Below, one piece after another: positions 52,784 through 61,985 of a stretch of DNA of 64,000 nt. The position numbers and the translations under genes were made by a program. The DNA lies in contig NZ_AP018227.1 in assembly GCF_002368095.1 (NCBI RefSeq), forward strand, positions 1,511,999 through 1,575,998, read 5' to 3'. Within the stretch, counting starts at the first letter, position 1; the number at the start of each line of letters is the position of its first letter. Origin of the DNA: Calothrix parasitica NIES-267. Lineage in GTDB: Bacteria > Cyanobacteriota > Cyanobacteriia > Cyanobacteriales > Nostocaceae. The notes beneath the pieces were generated by a model. It was not told the origin of the DNA. It worked only from the letters and a program-made list of their open reading frames with translations, and ran no database searches.

Positions 52784-54334
52784 ATGACTCAAAAAAAGGC
52801 TTTTTCTTGGTTTAAGATTGGCATGGTAGGGGTGTTTCTGCTCTCAATTGCCTTAAGATTTTGGGGACTCGGACGATTTAACACTTTGGTATTTGATGAG
52901 GTTTACTACGCTAAGTTTGCTCAAAACTATCTTTCTCAAACTTCATTTTTCGACGGTCACCCACCATTAGGAAAATATATTATTGCTATTGGAATGTGGC
53001 TGAGTTCCTATTTTCCTTTTTGGCAAGATACCGTAAATATTCTAACAGGAGTGGCGCGTTCTCCTTGGAGTTATCGGTGGATAAATGCGCTATTCGGTGC
53101 TTTTATTCCTTTAATTGTTGCTGGAATTGCTTATCAATTAAGTTATCGTCGAAGCTTTGCTTTTTTAGCTGGTTTATTTACAGCTTGCGACGGTATATTT
53201 TTGGTTGAGTCTCGCTACGCTTTAATTAATCAGTATATAGTTATTTTTGGATTATTGGGACAATGGCTGTTGCTACTCGCTTTAAAAAATACTAAAAAAC
53301 AACGTCGGTCTTATTTAATACTTTCTGGGATTAGTTTCGGTGCAGCAATTGCGACAAAATGGAATGGTTTATTCTTTTTGATTGGTATCTATTTTAGCTG
53401 GATGCTTGCTTGGTTAAAGCAAAATTTTGCAACTAATAATGCAGTAGCTAGTCCACGAAATATTTTAGAAAATAGTTCTAATTATGTTTCCATCCAGGAA
53501 TTGAGACAATCTACCGCGACATTAGCTGTACCTCAGAAAACTATAGCGAAGCCTTCACTATTACCGCTACAGAAATTAGGTCAGCTGAAAATTTTTACCG
53601 CTGCATTTTATTTAGGAATAATCCCCGTCATCACATATAGTTTAACTTGGATACCCCATCTTCTACAAAATCCAAAATACGGATTTATTGAGGTACATCA
53701 ACAAATTTTATCTTTTCACGGTCGTCTTGGTGGTAATACTTCCAACGTACATCCTTACTGTGCAGCTTGGTATAAATGGCCGCTATTAAGTCGTCCGATT
53801 GCTTATTTTTATCAAACAGCATCAAACACCAACGAAACCGTACCAATTACCGGCCCATCCGTAGCGTCAAATACGGGTAAAGTGATTTATGACGTTCATG
53901 CAATGGGTAATCCTTTTTTATGGTGGTTTAGTTTTACCGCTATTTTATTGTTACTTATTGCAGTTTTACTCAGACAAATAATAATCCCTTTGGTTCAACA
54001 AAAGCGTTTATCTTTTAATTCATCATTTTCCATCGATACTGGAATTTCTTTATATTTAGTCATTAATTATGCAGCTAATTTATTGCCTTGGGTAGGGGTT
54101 AATCGCTGCGTTTTTATATATCATTATATGACTGCTGTAATTTTTGCATTTATGGCTTTAGCTTGGCTGATAGATAAATGCTTCCGTAGTTCTCATATTG
54201 AGCTTCGTAGTTTTGGATTTGCAGTTACTTTTCTAATTCTTTTTGGCTTTATTTTCTGGATGCCAATATATTTAGGTTTACCTCTTTCCGCTGATGCTTA
54301 TAAGTTGCGGATGTGGTTTAGCTCTTGGATTTAA
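52784..54334 (+). CDS. PMT-family (GT39) membrane mannosyltransferase
   Basis: I start at the ATG at 52784 (a GTG lies just before). The 516-residue protein has about ten to twelve membrane helices. It has the family signatures ALRFWGLGRFNTLVFDEVYY, with the catalytic acidic pair in the first outer loop, GHPPLGKYII, and a C-terminal four-helix PMT_4TMC part (NYAANLLPWVGVNRCVFIYH). Such enzymes transfer mannose from a polyprenyl phosphate carrier to Ser/Thr of exported proteins. In cyanobacteria one copy is common and the targets are mostly unknown. It is a stand-alone gene flanked by long non-coding stretches. Confidence 0.9.
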   Translation: MTQKKAFSWFKIGMVGVFLLSIALRFWGLGRFNTLVFDEVYYAKFAQNYLSQTSFFDGHPPLGKYIIAIGMWLSSYFPFWQDTVNILTGVARSPWSYRWINALFGAFIPLIVAGIAYQLSYRRSFAFLAGLFTACDGIFLVESRYALINQYIVIFGLLGQWLLLLALKNTKKQRRSYLILSGISFGAAIATKWNGLFFLIGIYFSWMLAWLKQNFATNNAVASPRNILENSSNYVSIQELRQSTATLAVPQKTIAKPSLLPLQKLGQLKIFTAAFYLGIIPVITYSLTWIPHLLQNPKYGFIEVHQQILSFHGRLGGNTSNVHPYCAAWYKWPLLSRPIAYFYQTASNTNETVPITGPSVASNTGKVIYDVHAMGNPFLWWFSFTAILLLLIAVLLRQIIIPLVQQKRLSFNSSFSIDTGISLYLVINYAANLLPWVGVNRCVFIYHYMTAVIFAFMALAWLIDKCFRSSHIELRSFGFAVTFLILFGFIFWMPIYLGLPLSADAYKLRMWFSSWI

Positions 54335-54822
54335 TCAGTTAATAATTAACATTTACTGCCGAATAGTTAGTATTAGTAGGATAAGGCTCATTTGTTATTG
54401 ATATTGCCGGAATCTATTGATTCAGTGATTCTACTTGATTGATTAAAACAAGAAATATAAATTATTAATTCTAAGTATTTGTTAATGATTGTTATTTAAT
54501 CGTCAAGTTTATAGGGATTTTCACTATAGCAACAACTGTATTTTTTTTGACAATTCTTATCAGCAATTCATGCAGTAGTTTGTTATATTGAAAATCGTTA
54601 AATTAACAAAAATTTTAATCAAAGCGGAAAATTAACTATAAGAAAATTAACTATAAATATAGTTTTGGATTATTTTGCTTTTTATTTAGAGTGGGATTAA
54701 AAATTCTACGATATTAGATCAAATAATTATTTGTTAAACTTTAATCATTAAAAGCATTACTCAAGCGATTACTTAAAAATAATGTGCTACGAATAGATAT
54801 TTAAAAGAAATGGAGCTTTGTT
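54335..54822. other. Intergenic region upstream of the phytochrome gene
   Basis: These 488 bp are strongly AT-rich. A perfect TTGACA at 54547-54552 lacks a correctly spaced -10. TGGAG at 54811-54815 is a plausible ribosome binding site for the phytochrome gene. I see no repeats or hairpins worth calling. Confidence 0.6.
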
Positions 54823-57126
54823 ATGTTAGGAAATGTCAGCGTAAATTCTCTAAATTTAGTTAGTTTAAAAGAACCAGTAATTAATTTAAGCGGTCAAATC
54901 CAAAATCATGGTGTATTGCTGGTTATTCAAGAACCAGAACTAAATATATTACAAGTTAGCCGTAATGCTGCTTCTATTCTCGATTGTCCCCTAGAATCTC
55001 TTTTAGAAAAGAATTTAGAGGATTTATTAGACCCTTATCAAATCGGAAGAATAAAATCGCGTTTGGCAGAAGATTCTCTTGATTTTACCAATCCGACAAA
55101 AATTTGGGTCAAAAAAAGAAGAGAAGATTATGCTGTCTTTGATGCGGTATTTCATCGCAACTCGGAAGGAATTTTAATTTTAGAATTAGAACCAGCAATT
55201 TCTGAAGATAATATTCCTTTTTTAAGCTTTTATCATTTAGCTAAAGCTTCAATCAACAAATTGCAAGAATCTGCTAACCTCCAAGATTATTGTCAAATTA
55301 TTGTCGAAACAGTACGCAAAGTCACCGGATTTGATAGGGTGATGCTTTATAAATTCAATGAAGATAACCACGGTTGCGTACTAGCTGAAGATAAGCTCGA
55401 AAGTATGGAGCCTTATTTAGGTTTGAATTTTCCGGAATCAGATATTCCCAAACCAGCCAGAAAAATGTTTCTTTCTAATTTAATTAGATTGATTCCGGAT
55501 ACGAGTGGAGCATCTGTAGATTTATTTCCACAATTAAATCCAATTACAGAACGTCCAGTAGATTTAATTAATTCTAGCTTGAGAAGTCCTTATCCCTGCC
55601 ACGTTGAATATCTGCATAATATGGGTGTAGGTGCTTCTTTAACTATATCTTTGATTAAAGATGGTAGACTCTGGGGATTGATTGCTTGTCACCATCAAAC
55701 ACCGAAATTTGTTTCCTATGAATTGCGGAAAGCCTGCGAATTTTTAGGAAGAATGATATTTAATGAAATTTATAGTAGAGAAGAAACCGAAGATTATGAT
55801 TATCGGATGAAGTTAACCTATATTCAATCGACTTTGATTGATTATATGTCTCAAGAAGATAATTTTATTGCTGGTTTAATTAAACATCAGCCCAATTTAT
55901 TAGATTTAACTAGCGCTCAAGGTGCAGCAATTTGTTTCGGTGGTAACTATACTTTAGTAGGTGAAACTCCCAACGAAGAAGAGATAAATAATTTAGTTAC
56001 CTGGTTGCAAAAAAATGGTGATGAGGAAGTTTTCCATACTAATTCTCTTCCAGAAATTTATCCCGATGCCGAGAAATTTAAAAATATTGCTAGCGGTTTA
56101 TTAGCGATTCCAATTGGTAAGCGAAATTATGTATTATGGTTCCGTCCGGAAGTAATTCAAACTGTAAATTGGGGAGGTAATCCCAACCAAGCATTTGAAG
56201 TTAACGAAGAAGAAGGAAATTTACGTTTATGTCCGCGTAAATCTTTTGAATTATGGAAACAAACCGTTCGTTTAACATCTTTACCTTGGCAATATGTTGA
56301 AGTTAAAGCCGCATTAGAATTACGAAAAGCCATAGTTAATATTGTATTGCGTCAAGCTGAAGAATTAGCCCTATTAGCAGCAGATTTAGAACGTTCTAAT
56401 GCTGAATTGAAAAAGTTTGCTTATGTTGCTTCTCATGATTTACAAGAACCTTTAAATCAAGTAGCAAATTACGTCCAACTTTTGGAAATGCGCTATCAAA
56501 ATGCACTCGATGAAGACGCTAACGAATTTATTGGTTACGTCGTCGGAGGTGTGAGTTTGATGCAAACTTTGATAGATGATGTACTTGCATACTCTAAAGT
56601 TGATATGCAAGGTATCGAATTTGCAGCAACATCAGCAGAAAAAGCTTTAGAAAAAGCCTTAAATAATCTTCGCAGACGCATCGAACAAACCGGTGCTACG
56701 ATTACTTATGATGAATTACCAACAGTTATGGCTGATAGCACTCAGTTGATGCAGCTATTCCAAAACTTGATTGGTAATGCAATTAAATTTCGCAGCGAGA
56801 AACCACCAGAAATTCATATTGGTGTATCTCGTTTAGAAGAAGAATGGCTATTTTCAGTCAGCGATAACGGAATTGGAATCGAACCACGATTTAAGGAACG
56901 GATTTTTGTGATATTCCAAAGATTACACGCTCGGGATGAATATCCAGGAACCGGAATGGGTTTAGCTATCTGTAAAAAAATCGCAGAATGCCACCGAGGT
57001 AATATCTGGGTAGAATCACAATTGGGTGAAGGTGCAAAATTTAATTTTACTATTCCATTGAAAGGACGCGAACGTGAGCGTAGAAACGGAAGAAAAACGC
57101 AAAATAATCTTTTTGGTAGAGGATAA
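54823..57126 (+). CDS. cph1: Cph1-type phytochrome histidine kinase
   Basis: The 767-residue protein has PAS-GAF-PHY-HisKA-HATPase order. Landmark residues fall at the same numbers as in Synechocystis Cph1: Tyr176, Asp207 in the PESDIP motif, chromophore Cys259 in RSPYPCHVEYL, His260, His290 and phospho-acceptor His538 in ASHDLQEP. The PHY tongue motif reads CPRKSF. The ATPase has NLIGNAIKF, DNGIGIE and GTGMGLAI. The N-terminal Cys used by biliverdin-binding relatives is absent, so phycocyanobilin bound at Cys259 is expected. It is a red/far-red light sensor whose output is phosphotransfer to the regulator encoded by the overlapping next gene. Confidence 0.96.
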   Translation: MLGNVSVNSLNLVSLKEPVINLSGQIQNHGVLLVIQEPELNILQVSRNAASILDCPLESLLEKNLEDLLDPYQIGRIKSRLAEDSLDFTNPTKIWVKKRREDYAVFDAVFHRNSEGILILELEPAISEDNIPFLSFYHLAKASINKLQESANLQDYCQIIVETVRKVTGFDRVMLYKFNEDNHGCVLAEDKLESMEPYLGLNFPESDIPKPARKMFLSNLIRLIPDTSGASVDLFPQLNPITERPVDLINSSLRSPYPCHVEYLHNMGVGASLTISLIKDGRLWGLIACHHQTPKFVSYELRKACEFLGRMIFNEIYSREETEDYDYRMKLTYIQSTLIDYMSQEDNFIAGLIKHQPNLLDLTSAQGAAICFGGNYTLVGETPNEEEINNLVTWLQKNGDEEVFHTNSLPEIYPDAEKFKNIASGLLAIPIGKRNYVLWFRPEVIQTVNWGGNPNQAFEVNEEEGNLRLCPRKSFELWKQTVRLTSLPWQYVEVKAALELRKAIVNIVLRQAEELALLAADLERSNAELKKFAYVASHDLQEPLNQVANYVQLLEMRYQNALDEDANEFIGYVVGGVSLMQTLIDDVLAYSKVDMQGIEFAATSAEKALEKALNNLRRRIEQTGATITYDELPTVMADSTQLMQLFQNLIGNAIKFRSEKPPEIHIGVSRLEEEWLFSVSDNGIGIEPRFKERIFVIFQRLHARDEYPGTGMGLAICKKIAECHRGNIWVESQLGEGAKFNFTIPLKGRERERRNGRKTQNNLFGRG

Positions 57127-57523
57127 CAAAGCAGATGTTCGTCTAATCCAAGAAGCTTTCAAAAATAGCTCTTTATCTCATGAAATGCTAACCGTAAGAG
57201 ATGGGATAGAAGCTATGGCTTTTTTACATCGAGAGGGCGAGTATCATACAGCACCTCGCCCCGATTTAATTCTTTTAGATTTAAACTTACCCAAAAAAGA
57301 TGGGAGAGAAGTACTTGCAGAAATAAAAACAGATTCCAAATTAAAACGCATTCCCGTCATAGTTTTGACAACATCGCACAATGAAGACGATATTTTTCAA
57401 AGCTACGACTTACACGTTAACTGTTACATCACCAAATCCCGTAATATTAGCCAATTGTTCAAAATAGTAAAAAGAATTGAAGACTTTTGGTTAGAAACAG
57501 TAACCTTACCAAGCGAACAGTAA
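57074..57523 (+). CDS. rcp1: Rcp1-type response regulator
   Basis: The gene starts at a GTG at 57074, preceded by AAAGGA, inside the last 53 bp of the phytochrome gene. The 149-residue single receiver domain has the acidic pair Glu16/Asp17, phospho-acceptor Asp69 (ILLDLNLP), Thr in VLTTSHN and Lys in YITKSRN. This is the Rcp1 family that takes phosphate from Cph1. The overlap implies translational coupling. The C-terminal SEQ and stop codon are encoded by the GAACAGT repeat that fills the following gap. Confidence 0.95.
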   Translation: MSVETEEKRKIIFLVEDNKADVRLIQEAFKNSSLSHEMLTVRDGIEAMAFLHREGEYHTAPRPDLILLDLNLPKKDGREVLAEIKTDSKLKRIPVIVLTTSHNEDDIFQSYDLHVNCYITKSRNISQLFKIVKRIEDFWLETVTLPSEQ

Positions 57524-57524
57524 A

Positions 57525-57592
57525 CAGTTATCAGTTATCAGTTATCAGTTAACTCCTAACTCCTAACTCCTAACTCCTAACTCCTAACTCCT
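57525..57592. repeat. CAGTTAT and AACTCCT heptamer arrays
   Basis: Three or more CAGTTAT units (57525-57550) are followed by six perfect AACTCCT units (57551-57592). They fill the 97-bp gap between rcp1 and the next signalling gene. Confidence 0.95.
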
Positions 57593-57620
57593 AATCCAAA
57601 ATCTAAAATCCAAAATCCAA

Positions 57621-58808
57621 ATGACATTAGACTCGATAAACATCTTGTTAATTGAAGATGATTTAGCGCAAGCTAGATTGTTACAAGAGTTTTTGAAGGA
57701 TAGTTCCTTCAATGAGTTTAATCTAGTTCATGTCACAAGATTAAGTGAAGCGCTTGATGCAATTGGTAAAGATGTTTCTACACCCTGTTTGTACAATATC
57801 ATTTTATTAGATTTAACTTTGCCAGATAGTCAAGGACTGGAATCGCTTAAACCTTTAATGACCCGCGCTCCTTGTTTACCGATTGTTGTATTAACTAATA
57901 TCAACGACGAGCAATTAGCTATAGAAGCAGTACGCAAGGGAGCGCAAGATTATATAGTCAAAAAACAGGTAAATCCACAGAATCCAGAGCTACTAGTACG
58001 CTCTATACGCTATGCTATCGAACGCAAAGAGTATTTAGAAACCTTACGCGCTCTCAATCAATCTTTAAAAAGTAGAGTTGAAGAAAGAACCGCAGAATTA
58101 CTTGAAGCCAAAGAAGTTAATCAATTTAAATCCGAGTTTGTATCGATATTATCTCATGATATACGCAATCCTTTAAACGCTATTTTACTCGCAGCAGGAT
58201 TATTAAAAAATAGCGACGATAGTTTAAATGATGATAAAAAAGTTGCACACTACCAGATGATTCGTTCTGCTATTAAAAGCATGTCTTTACTGTTAGATGA
58301 AGCTTCATTTATTGGCAGAGCAGATTCAGGTAAGCTCAATTGTGATTTAATCGGAATTGATTTGATTGATTTTTGCAATGCAATAGTTAAAGAAATACGG
58401 TTGACTGCTTCTCAAAATAACATCAATATAGTTTTTAATGTTAAAGGAAGCAGTAATGAATTTTTAGGAGACGAAAAATTACTGCATCATATTCTAACTA
58501 ATTTATTAGGCAATGCTGTTAAATATTCTCTATCAAATAGCAAAGTTATTTTGGATTTAGACTTTCAAGAACTATCAGTAATTTTACGAGTTCAAGATTC
58601 AGGGATAGGAATTCCAGAACAAGAACAACAACACCTTTTTGAACCATTCCATCGTGCTTCTAATGTTGAAAAAATTGCCGGTACCGGTTTAGGATTATCA
58701 ATTGTCAAAAAATGCGTAGACGCTCACGGTGGTGAAATTACACTTCAGAGTCAAGAAGGAATTGGGAGTATTTTTACTGTGACTTTACCAGTTATCAGCG
58801 AACAGTGA
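57621..58808 (+). CDS. Receiver-histidine kinase hybrid (REC-HisKA-HATPase)
   Basis: The 395-residue protein has an N-terminal receiver domain with Glu12/Asp13, Asp64 (IILLDLTLP) and a Lys in YIVKKQ. A coiled-coil linker follows (SRVEERTAELLEAKE), then a kinase with His179 in LSHDIRNPLNA and ATP-binding motifs NLLGNAVKYS, DSGIGIPE and GTGLGLSIVKK. It has no membrane segment. It follows cph1-rcp1 on the same strand, so it is likely part of the light-signalling operon and may be switched by phosphate from Cph1. No output regulator follows. The last residues (VISEQ) again come from a GAACAGT-type repeat. Confidence 0.92.
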   Translation: MTLDSINILLIEDDLAQARLLQEFLKDSSFNEFNLVHVTRLSEALDAIGKDVSTPCLYNIILLDLTLPDSQGLESLKPLMTRAPCLPIVVLTNINDEQLAIEAVRKGAQDYIVKKQVNPQNPELLVRSIRYAIERKEYLETLRALNQSLKSRVEERTAELLEAKEVNQFKSEFVSILSHDIRNPLNAILLAAGLLKNSDDSLNDDKKVAHYQMIRSAIKSMSLLLDEASFIGRADSGKLNCDLIGIDLIDFCNAIVKEIRLTASQNNINIVFNVKGSSNEFLGDEKLLHHILTNLLGNAVKYSLSNSKVILDLDFQELSVILRVQDSGIGIPEQEQQHLFEPFHRASNVEKIAGTGLGLSIVKKCVDAHGGEITLQSQEGIGSIFTVTLPVISEQ

Positions 58809-58892
58809 ACAGTTATTTAATACAACATCTTAATATGCTTCAAATTTATTAAATTCACAAGTTGATACAAATTACTGATTCCCAATGGCTAT

Positions 58893-59021
58893 TAGTACTC
58901 CACAACATTAAATATGAGGGGTTTGTAGTTGCGCGGTCTTCGCTAAAATACTTCACTGAAGGTGAAAACAGTGCAAATACAAACCTTCATTACCCTGCAT
59001 AACTTATGTGGTGGAGTACTA
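58893..59021. repeat. MITE-like element with TAGTACTCCAC ends
   Basis: The 129-bp element begins TAGTACTCCACAACATTAA and ends CTTATGTGGTGGAGTACTA. The centre has TTTGTAGTTGCGCGG and an inverted CACTGAAGGTGAAAACAGTG. Ends match 45808-45940. It occupies most of the gap 58809-59156 together with the adjoining element. Confidence 0.75.
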
Positions 59022-59148
59022 CTGGTCTGTTTCATAAACTCCGCTCTGGTCGCGTTTTCTTTGGAAATGTCGGGAGACGTTATTTATAACGTCTCTACAT
59101 TACGTCCGTAGAAAACAAAACTGTCAAAACTAATGAAAAGGACTAATA
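59019..59148 (-). repeat. Miniature element B, copy 1 (inverted relative to copies 2 and 3)
   Basis: About 130 bp carry CTGGTCTGTTTCATAAACTC, CGCGTTTTCTTTGGAAATG, the palindrome GAGACGTTATTTATAACGTC and CTACATTACGTCCGTAGAAA. The reverse complement recurs at 61461-61591 with over 90 percent identity by eye, and a decayed copy is at 61721-61852. Confidence 0.8.
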
Positions 59149-59156
59149 GGTTGAGT

Positions 59157-60533
59157 CTATTCCACCAAAGTAATATCATGAGCGCCGCGTACCACATCAA
59201 TTTTAAATCCAGTTCTCTCTAATCTTGGTTTGTTTCCCTTTATAACATTCCAAAATTCCACTGCACCTGTTTTAGGGCTTTGTTCGCGGTAATTGTAGAT
59301 AACCACAGCTAAAGATTTACCATCAGCATCAAAAGTTGCTTGCTCGGGTAATAGACCCTCAAAACCATACTCTTCGAGAGTGTTTAAATTCCCTGAATTC
59401 TTATCGAACTGTACCAACGATAAGGAACTATAGGGCTTACCGCGCCAAACTGGAGGAAAATTAGGAGATAAATAAGTGCGTCGCATATTTACTGTCGCAA
59501 TTAAAGAGTTATCGGGACTAAGAGCGAATCCTTCAGGACTTAAACCAACTTCAGCCCTAGAAACTATTTCTGGTAAATTTCCCTTATTGGGTTCAAAACG
59601 AATTGCAATCATCTCACCTTTGGGATTCATCAGAAAATTTCCCTGTCTAAAATTTCCCCATGTACTCCATTTTAGGTCGGTTACAAGAAAAAACTTGCCA
59701 TCTGCACTAAACCGTCCGTGACTCAGGTGGTTTCCGACTTTAATTGGTTCTGTGTAAGGTTTTACCGTCACTTCGTTGTTCGCATCAGTTTCTACTTGAT
59801 AAAACCCAACTTTCTGACCATTCTGGTTTATTGCTAAAAAATTTCCAGATGGATGCCAAACAACTGTTTGATTCTCTGCATCAACATTAATACTGGGAAT
59901 TGGAAAGTAAAAACGCTTACCTAGTTTTCCGTCAGCTTCAAGCTGTATAATTAAAAGCTCCCGCTCCTTGTCACTTATATTTACAGCTAACAATCGACCG
60001 TCGGGACTAATACTAATATGTTCGGGATTGCGTCCAACATCCACTGATTCAAGCATCTGGGGTTTTGTCGGATTAGAAATATCTACCACCGTCAGTTTTC
60101 TTCCTTCTGGCATTTCATCAATAGATTCAAGTTCCTGAATATTATCAGCCGGACGCGATCGCACTTCAACTATGTAAGCTTTTGTACCATCGGGAGATGT
60201 AGCAATAATTTGAGGCCAAGACATCACAGAATTAGATACTTGTAACGTATTAACTTGCGGCTGTTCCCGATTTAGCGGTAAATCAATCACGGTTAAAGTA
60301 TCTTCGATACCTGTAACTCTGTCTAATTTAGCATCAGCATAAGCCGTCGCTACCATATCAGCATCAGAGGCTATCAACAAAGCACGTCCGTTAAACTGTA
60401 CTGATGAATTATTAATAGGAGCAATCTTTACTGGTTCAACTAGTTGCAACAAACCATAGATAATTAATGCCACGACAAAACCGAAAATTCCCAAAGAAAT
60501 GCGCTTAAACCACTTTGATTTCCACAGCATCAT
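59157..60533 (-). CDS. Membrane-anchored beta-propeller protein (YncE/lactonase-like)
   Basis: The 458-residue protein has an N-terminal membrane anchor (residues 11-31). It is followed by repeated propeller blades with DGTKAYIV, SISPDGRLLAVN, WHPSGNFLAIN, RFSADGKFFLVTD, ALSPDNSLIATV and TFDADGKSLAVV. The blade pattern matches YncE or 6-phosphogluconolactonase-like propellers rather than classical WD40. It probably lies on the periplasmic face and may bind a small ligand or partner. No catalytic residues can be assigned. It and the next minus-strand gene are enclosed by inverted copies of miniature element B. Confidence 0.8.
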   Translation of the reverse strand: MMLWKSKWFKRISLGIFGFVVALIIYGLLQLVEPVKIAPINNSSVQFNGRALLIASDADMVATAYADAKLDRVTGIEDTLTVIDLPLNREQPQVNTLQVSNSVMSWPQIIATSPDGTKAYIVEVRSRPADNIQELESIDEMPEGRKLTVVDISNPTKPQMLESVDVGRNPEHISISPDGRLLAVNISDKERELLIIQLEADGKLGKRFYFPIPSINVDAENQTVVWHPSGNFLAINQNGQKVGFYQVETDANNEVTVKPYTEPIKVGNHLSHGRFSADGKFFLVTDLKWSTWGNFRQGNFLMNPKGEMIAIRFEPNKGNLPEIVSRAEVGLSPEGFALSPDNSLIATVNMRRTYLSPNFPPVWRGKPYSSLSLVQFDKNSGNLNTLEEYGFEGLLPEQATFDADGKSLAVVIYNYREQSPKTGAVEFWNVIKGNKPRLERTGFKIDVVRGAHDITLVE

Positions 60534-60757
60534 ATACTATCCTTTCAACTTGGGTTTGTATATAGGTATGGTAATTAGTCTGATTTTACTGACATCTTGC
60601 ACCAATGTCTCTATTCCCGGTTTCTTGTTTGTTGGATAACGAGATAACAATGTTTTCACGAATAGAAACCGGGTTTCTATGGGCTTCCACCCGAATGGTA
60701 CAAGATGTCAGGTTTAAAACACTCGCCACTTGAATATTTTAATTGGATAGAAAAATA

Positions 60758-61351
60758 TTAATCAGGTGTTTGATTTGGCGTAATATCAATCCCAAATGTC
60801 CGAGCAATAATCACTGGATTAAAATATTCGCGGATAAATTTTACTTTGTTACCGCTTGTTTGAAACACAAACAGATAGTTATTTCGGTAAGGTCTGCCAT
60901 CTTCTGCTACTACAAAATCACCTTGAGCTTCTACAATGACAACATTTGGATTTCTGGTTTCATAGAGGCGAATTTGCTCAAATCTAATTTCACTAAACAG
61001 TGCTACCGCTCCCTCTACATAACCCTGTGCAGCTTCTCTGTTTGGAAAATTTCTACCTTGCAAATCATAAGGAAGTTCTATCGCTGCATCTTCTGCCCAA
61101 AGTTGAAAAATTGCATTAGTATCTTGTGCTTCAAATAATTGCAAAAATTGCTTACCTAACCGGGAAGCACGCGAACGTGGAATAATTTCGTTTACTGAAT
61201 TGAAGGTGCGTATCTGACCTTGCGCTCTTGAATTTCTTTTCTTAAAACCATTCACCAAAAGTATTTCGTTTTGAGAATTTGCGCTTGTCATAGATACAGG
61301 TACAACTGTCGCAAGAGCAGTAAAAACAAGAGCAGCTAAAACACGTTTCAT
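60758..61351 (-). CDS. Secreted SnoaL/NTF2-like protein
   Basis: I start at the ATG at 61351, which has AGGAG eight bases upstream; a TTG two codons earlier is less likely. The 197-residue protein has a signal peptide (MKRVLAALVFTALATVVP, cleavage near TSA). It then has an NTF2-like cone fold of SnoaL type: FLQLFEAQDTNAIFQLWAED, EAAQGYVEG, VIVEAQGDFVV and FIREYFNPVIIARTFG. Members are small isomerase-like or ligand-binding proteins. A secreted form is less common. It lies 224 bp upstream of the propeller gene on the same strand, with G/C-rich repeat halves between them. Function unknown. Confidence 0.82.
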   Translation of the reverse strand: MKRVLAALVFTALATVVPVSMTSANSQNEILLVNGFKKRNSRAQGQIRTFNSVNEIIPRSRASRLGKQFLQLFEAQDTNAIFQLWAEDAAIELPYDLQGRNFPNREAAQGYVEGAVALFSEIRFEQIRLYETRNPNVVIVEAQGDFVVAEDGRPYRNNYLFVFQTSGNKVKFIREYFNPVIIARTFGIDITPNQTPD

Positions 61352-61460
61352 TATCAATACTCCTAAAAACTATAAGTTGATTCAAACAATCAGACACCCG
61401 ATTCTGCAATCCTGAGATTATTAATTAATCCACATCAGGTATTGGTGTTCATTACATTAC

Positions 61461-61591
61461 CTAGCAGTCATTTTCATTAATTTTGACAGTTTTGTTTTCT
61501 ACGGACGTAATGTAGAGATGTTATAAATAACGTCTCCCGACATTTCCGAAGAAAACGCGACCAGAGCGGAATTTATGAAACAGACCATTAG
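61461..61591 (+). repeat. Miniature element B, copy 2
   Basis: The 131-bp element starts CTAGCAGTCATTTTCATTAA and ends AATTTATGAAACAGACCATTAG. It is the near-perfect reverse complement of 59019-59148. It lies in the 634-bp region 61352-61985, which holds three elements end to end and the padR promoter. Confidence 0.8.
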
Positions 61592-61724
61592 TATTCTGTC
61601 TCATTAGTTGTGAGAGGTAAATCACTGTTTGTACGTAAAGGCTGAAGCCCTCAATATTTGGCGAACACCGCGCAACTACGAACAAAGATATAAACCTATC
61701 AAGATTAATGGGACAGACCACTAG
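61588..61724. repeat. Miniature element with TAGTGGTCTGTCCCAT-type ends
   Basis: The left end ATTAGTATTCTGTCTCATTA and right end TAATGGGACAGACCACTAG are imperfect inverted repeats, and the centre has CCGCGCAACTACGAAC. It abuts copies 2 and 3 of element B and shares ends with 36291-36387. Confidence 0.65.
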
Positions 61725-61852
61725 TAGTCTTTTTCATTATTTTTGGCGGTTTTGTTTTTTACCGACGGTACGTAAAGACATAGCACTGCTACGTCTCCCG
61801 ACAGTTCCAAAGAAAACCCAACCAGAGCGGAATTTATGAAAAGCACTACTAG
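61721..61852 (+). repeat. Miniature element B, copy 3 (decayed)
   Basis: The element starts CTAGTAGTCTTTTTCATTAT and ends ATGAAAAGCACTACTAG, giving clear terminal inverted repeats. The inner palindrome has been replaced by the AGACATAGCACTGCTACGTC type. It is in direct orientation to copy 2. Confidence 0.7.
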
Positions 61853-61900
61853 TTAAACCGCAGCTTTATCGATAACATCAAGCGAAAACAGATTTTATAG

Positions 61901-61932
61901 CAACAAGTTGTACTCAACAAGTTGACTATAAT
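61901..61932 (+). promoter_or_regulatory. padR promoter with doubled CAACAAGTTG palindrome
   Basis: CAACAAGTTG occurs at 61901-61910 and 61915-61924, directly before a consensus TATAAT at 61927-61932. Transcription would start near 61939, 47 nt before the padR ATG. The doubled palindrome in the -35 region is a good candidate for autoregulation. Confidence 0.5.
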
Positions 61933-61985
61933 GGTCAGTGTATACTTGGGTAACGAAAATTGTCAACTCCCTTATCAAAAATTAA

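Noticed and set aside
54547-54589. Promoter TTGACA with TATATT upstream of the phytochrome gene
   Set aside because: The two boxes are 31 bp apart, too far for one promoter.
60743-61138. Plus-strand frame of 131 codons
   Set aside because: It is antisense to the SnoaL-like gene, which has a signal peptide, a ribosome binding site and a recognisable fold; the frame has random composition.
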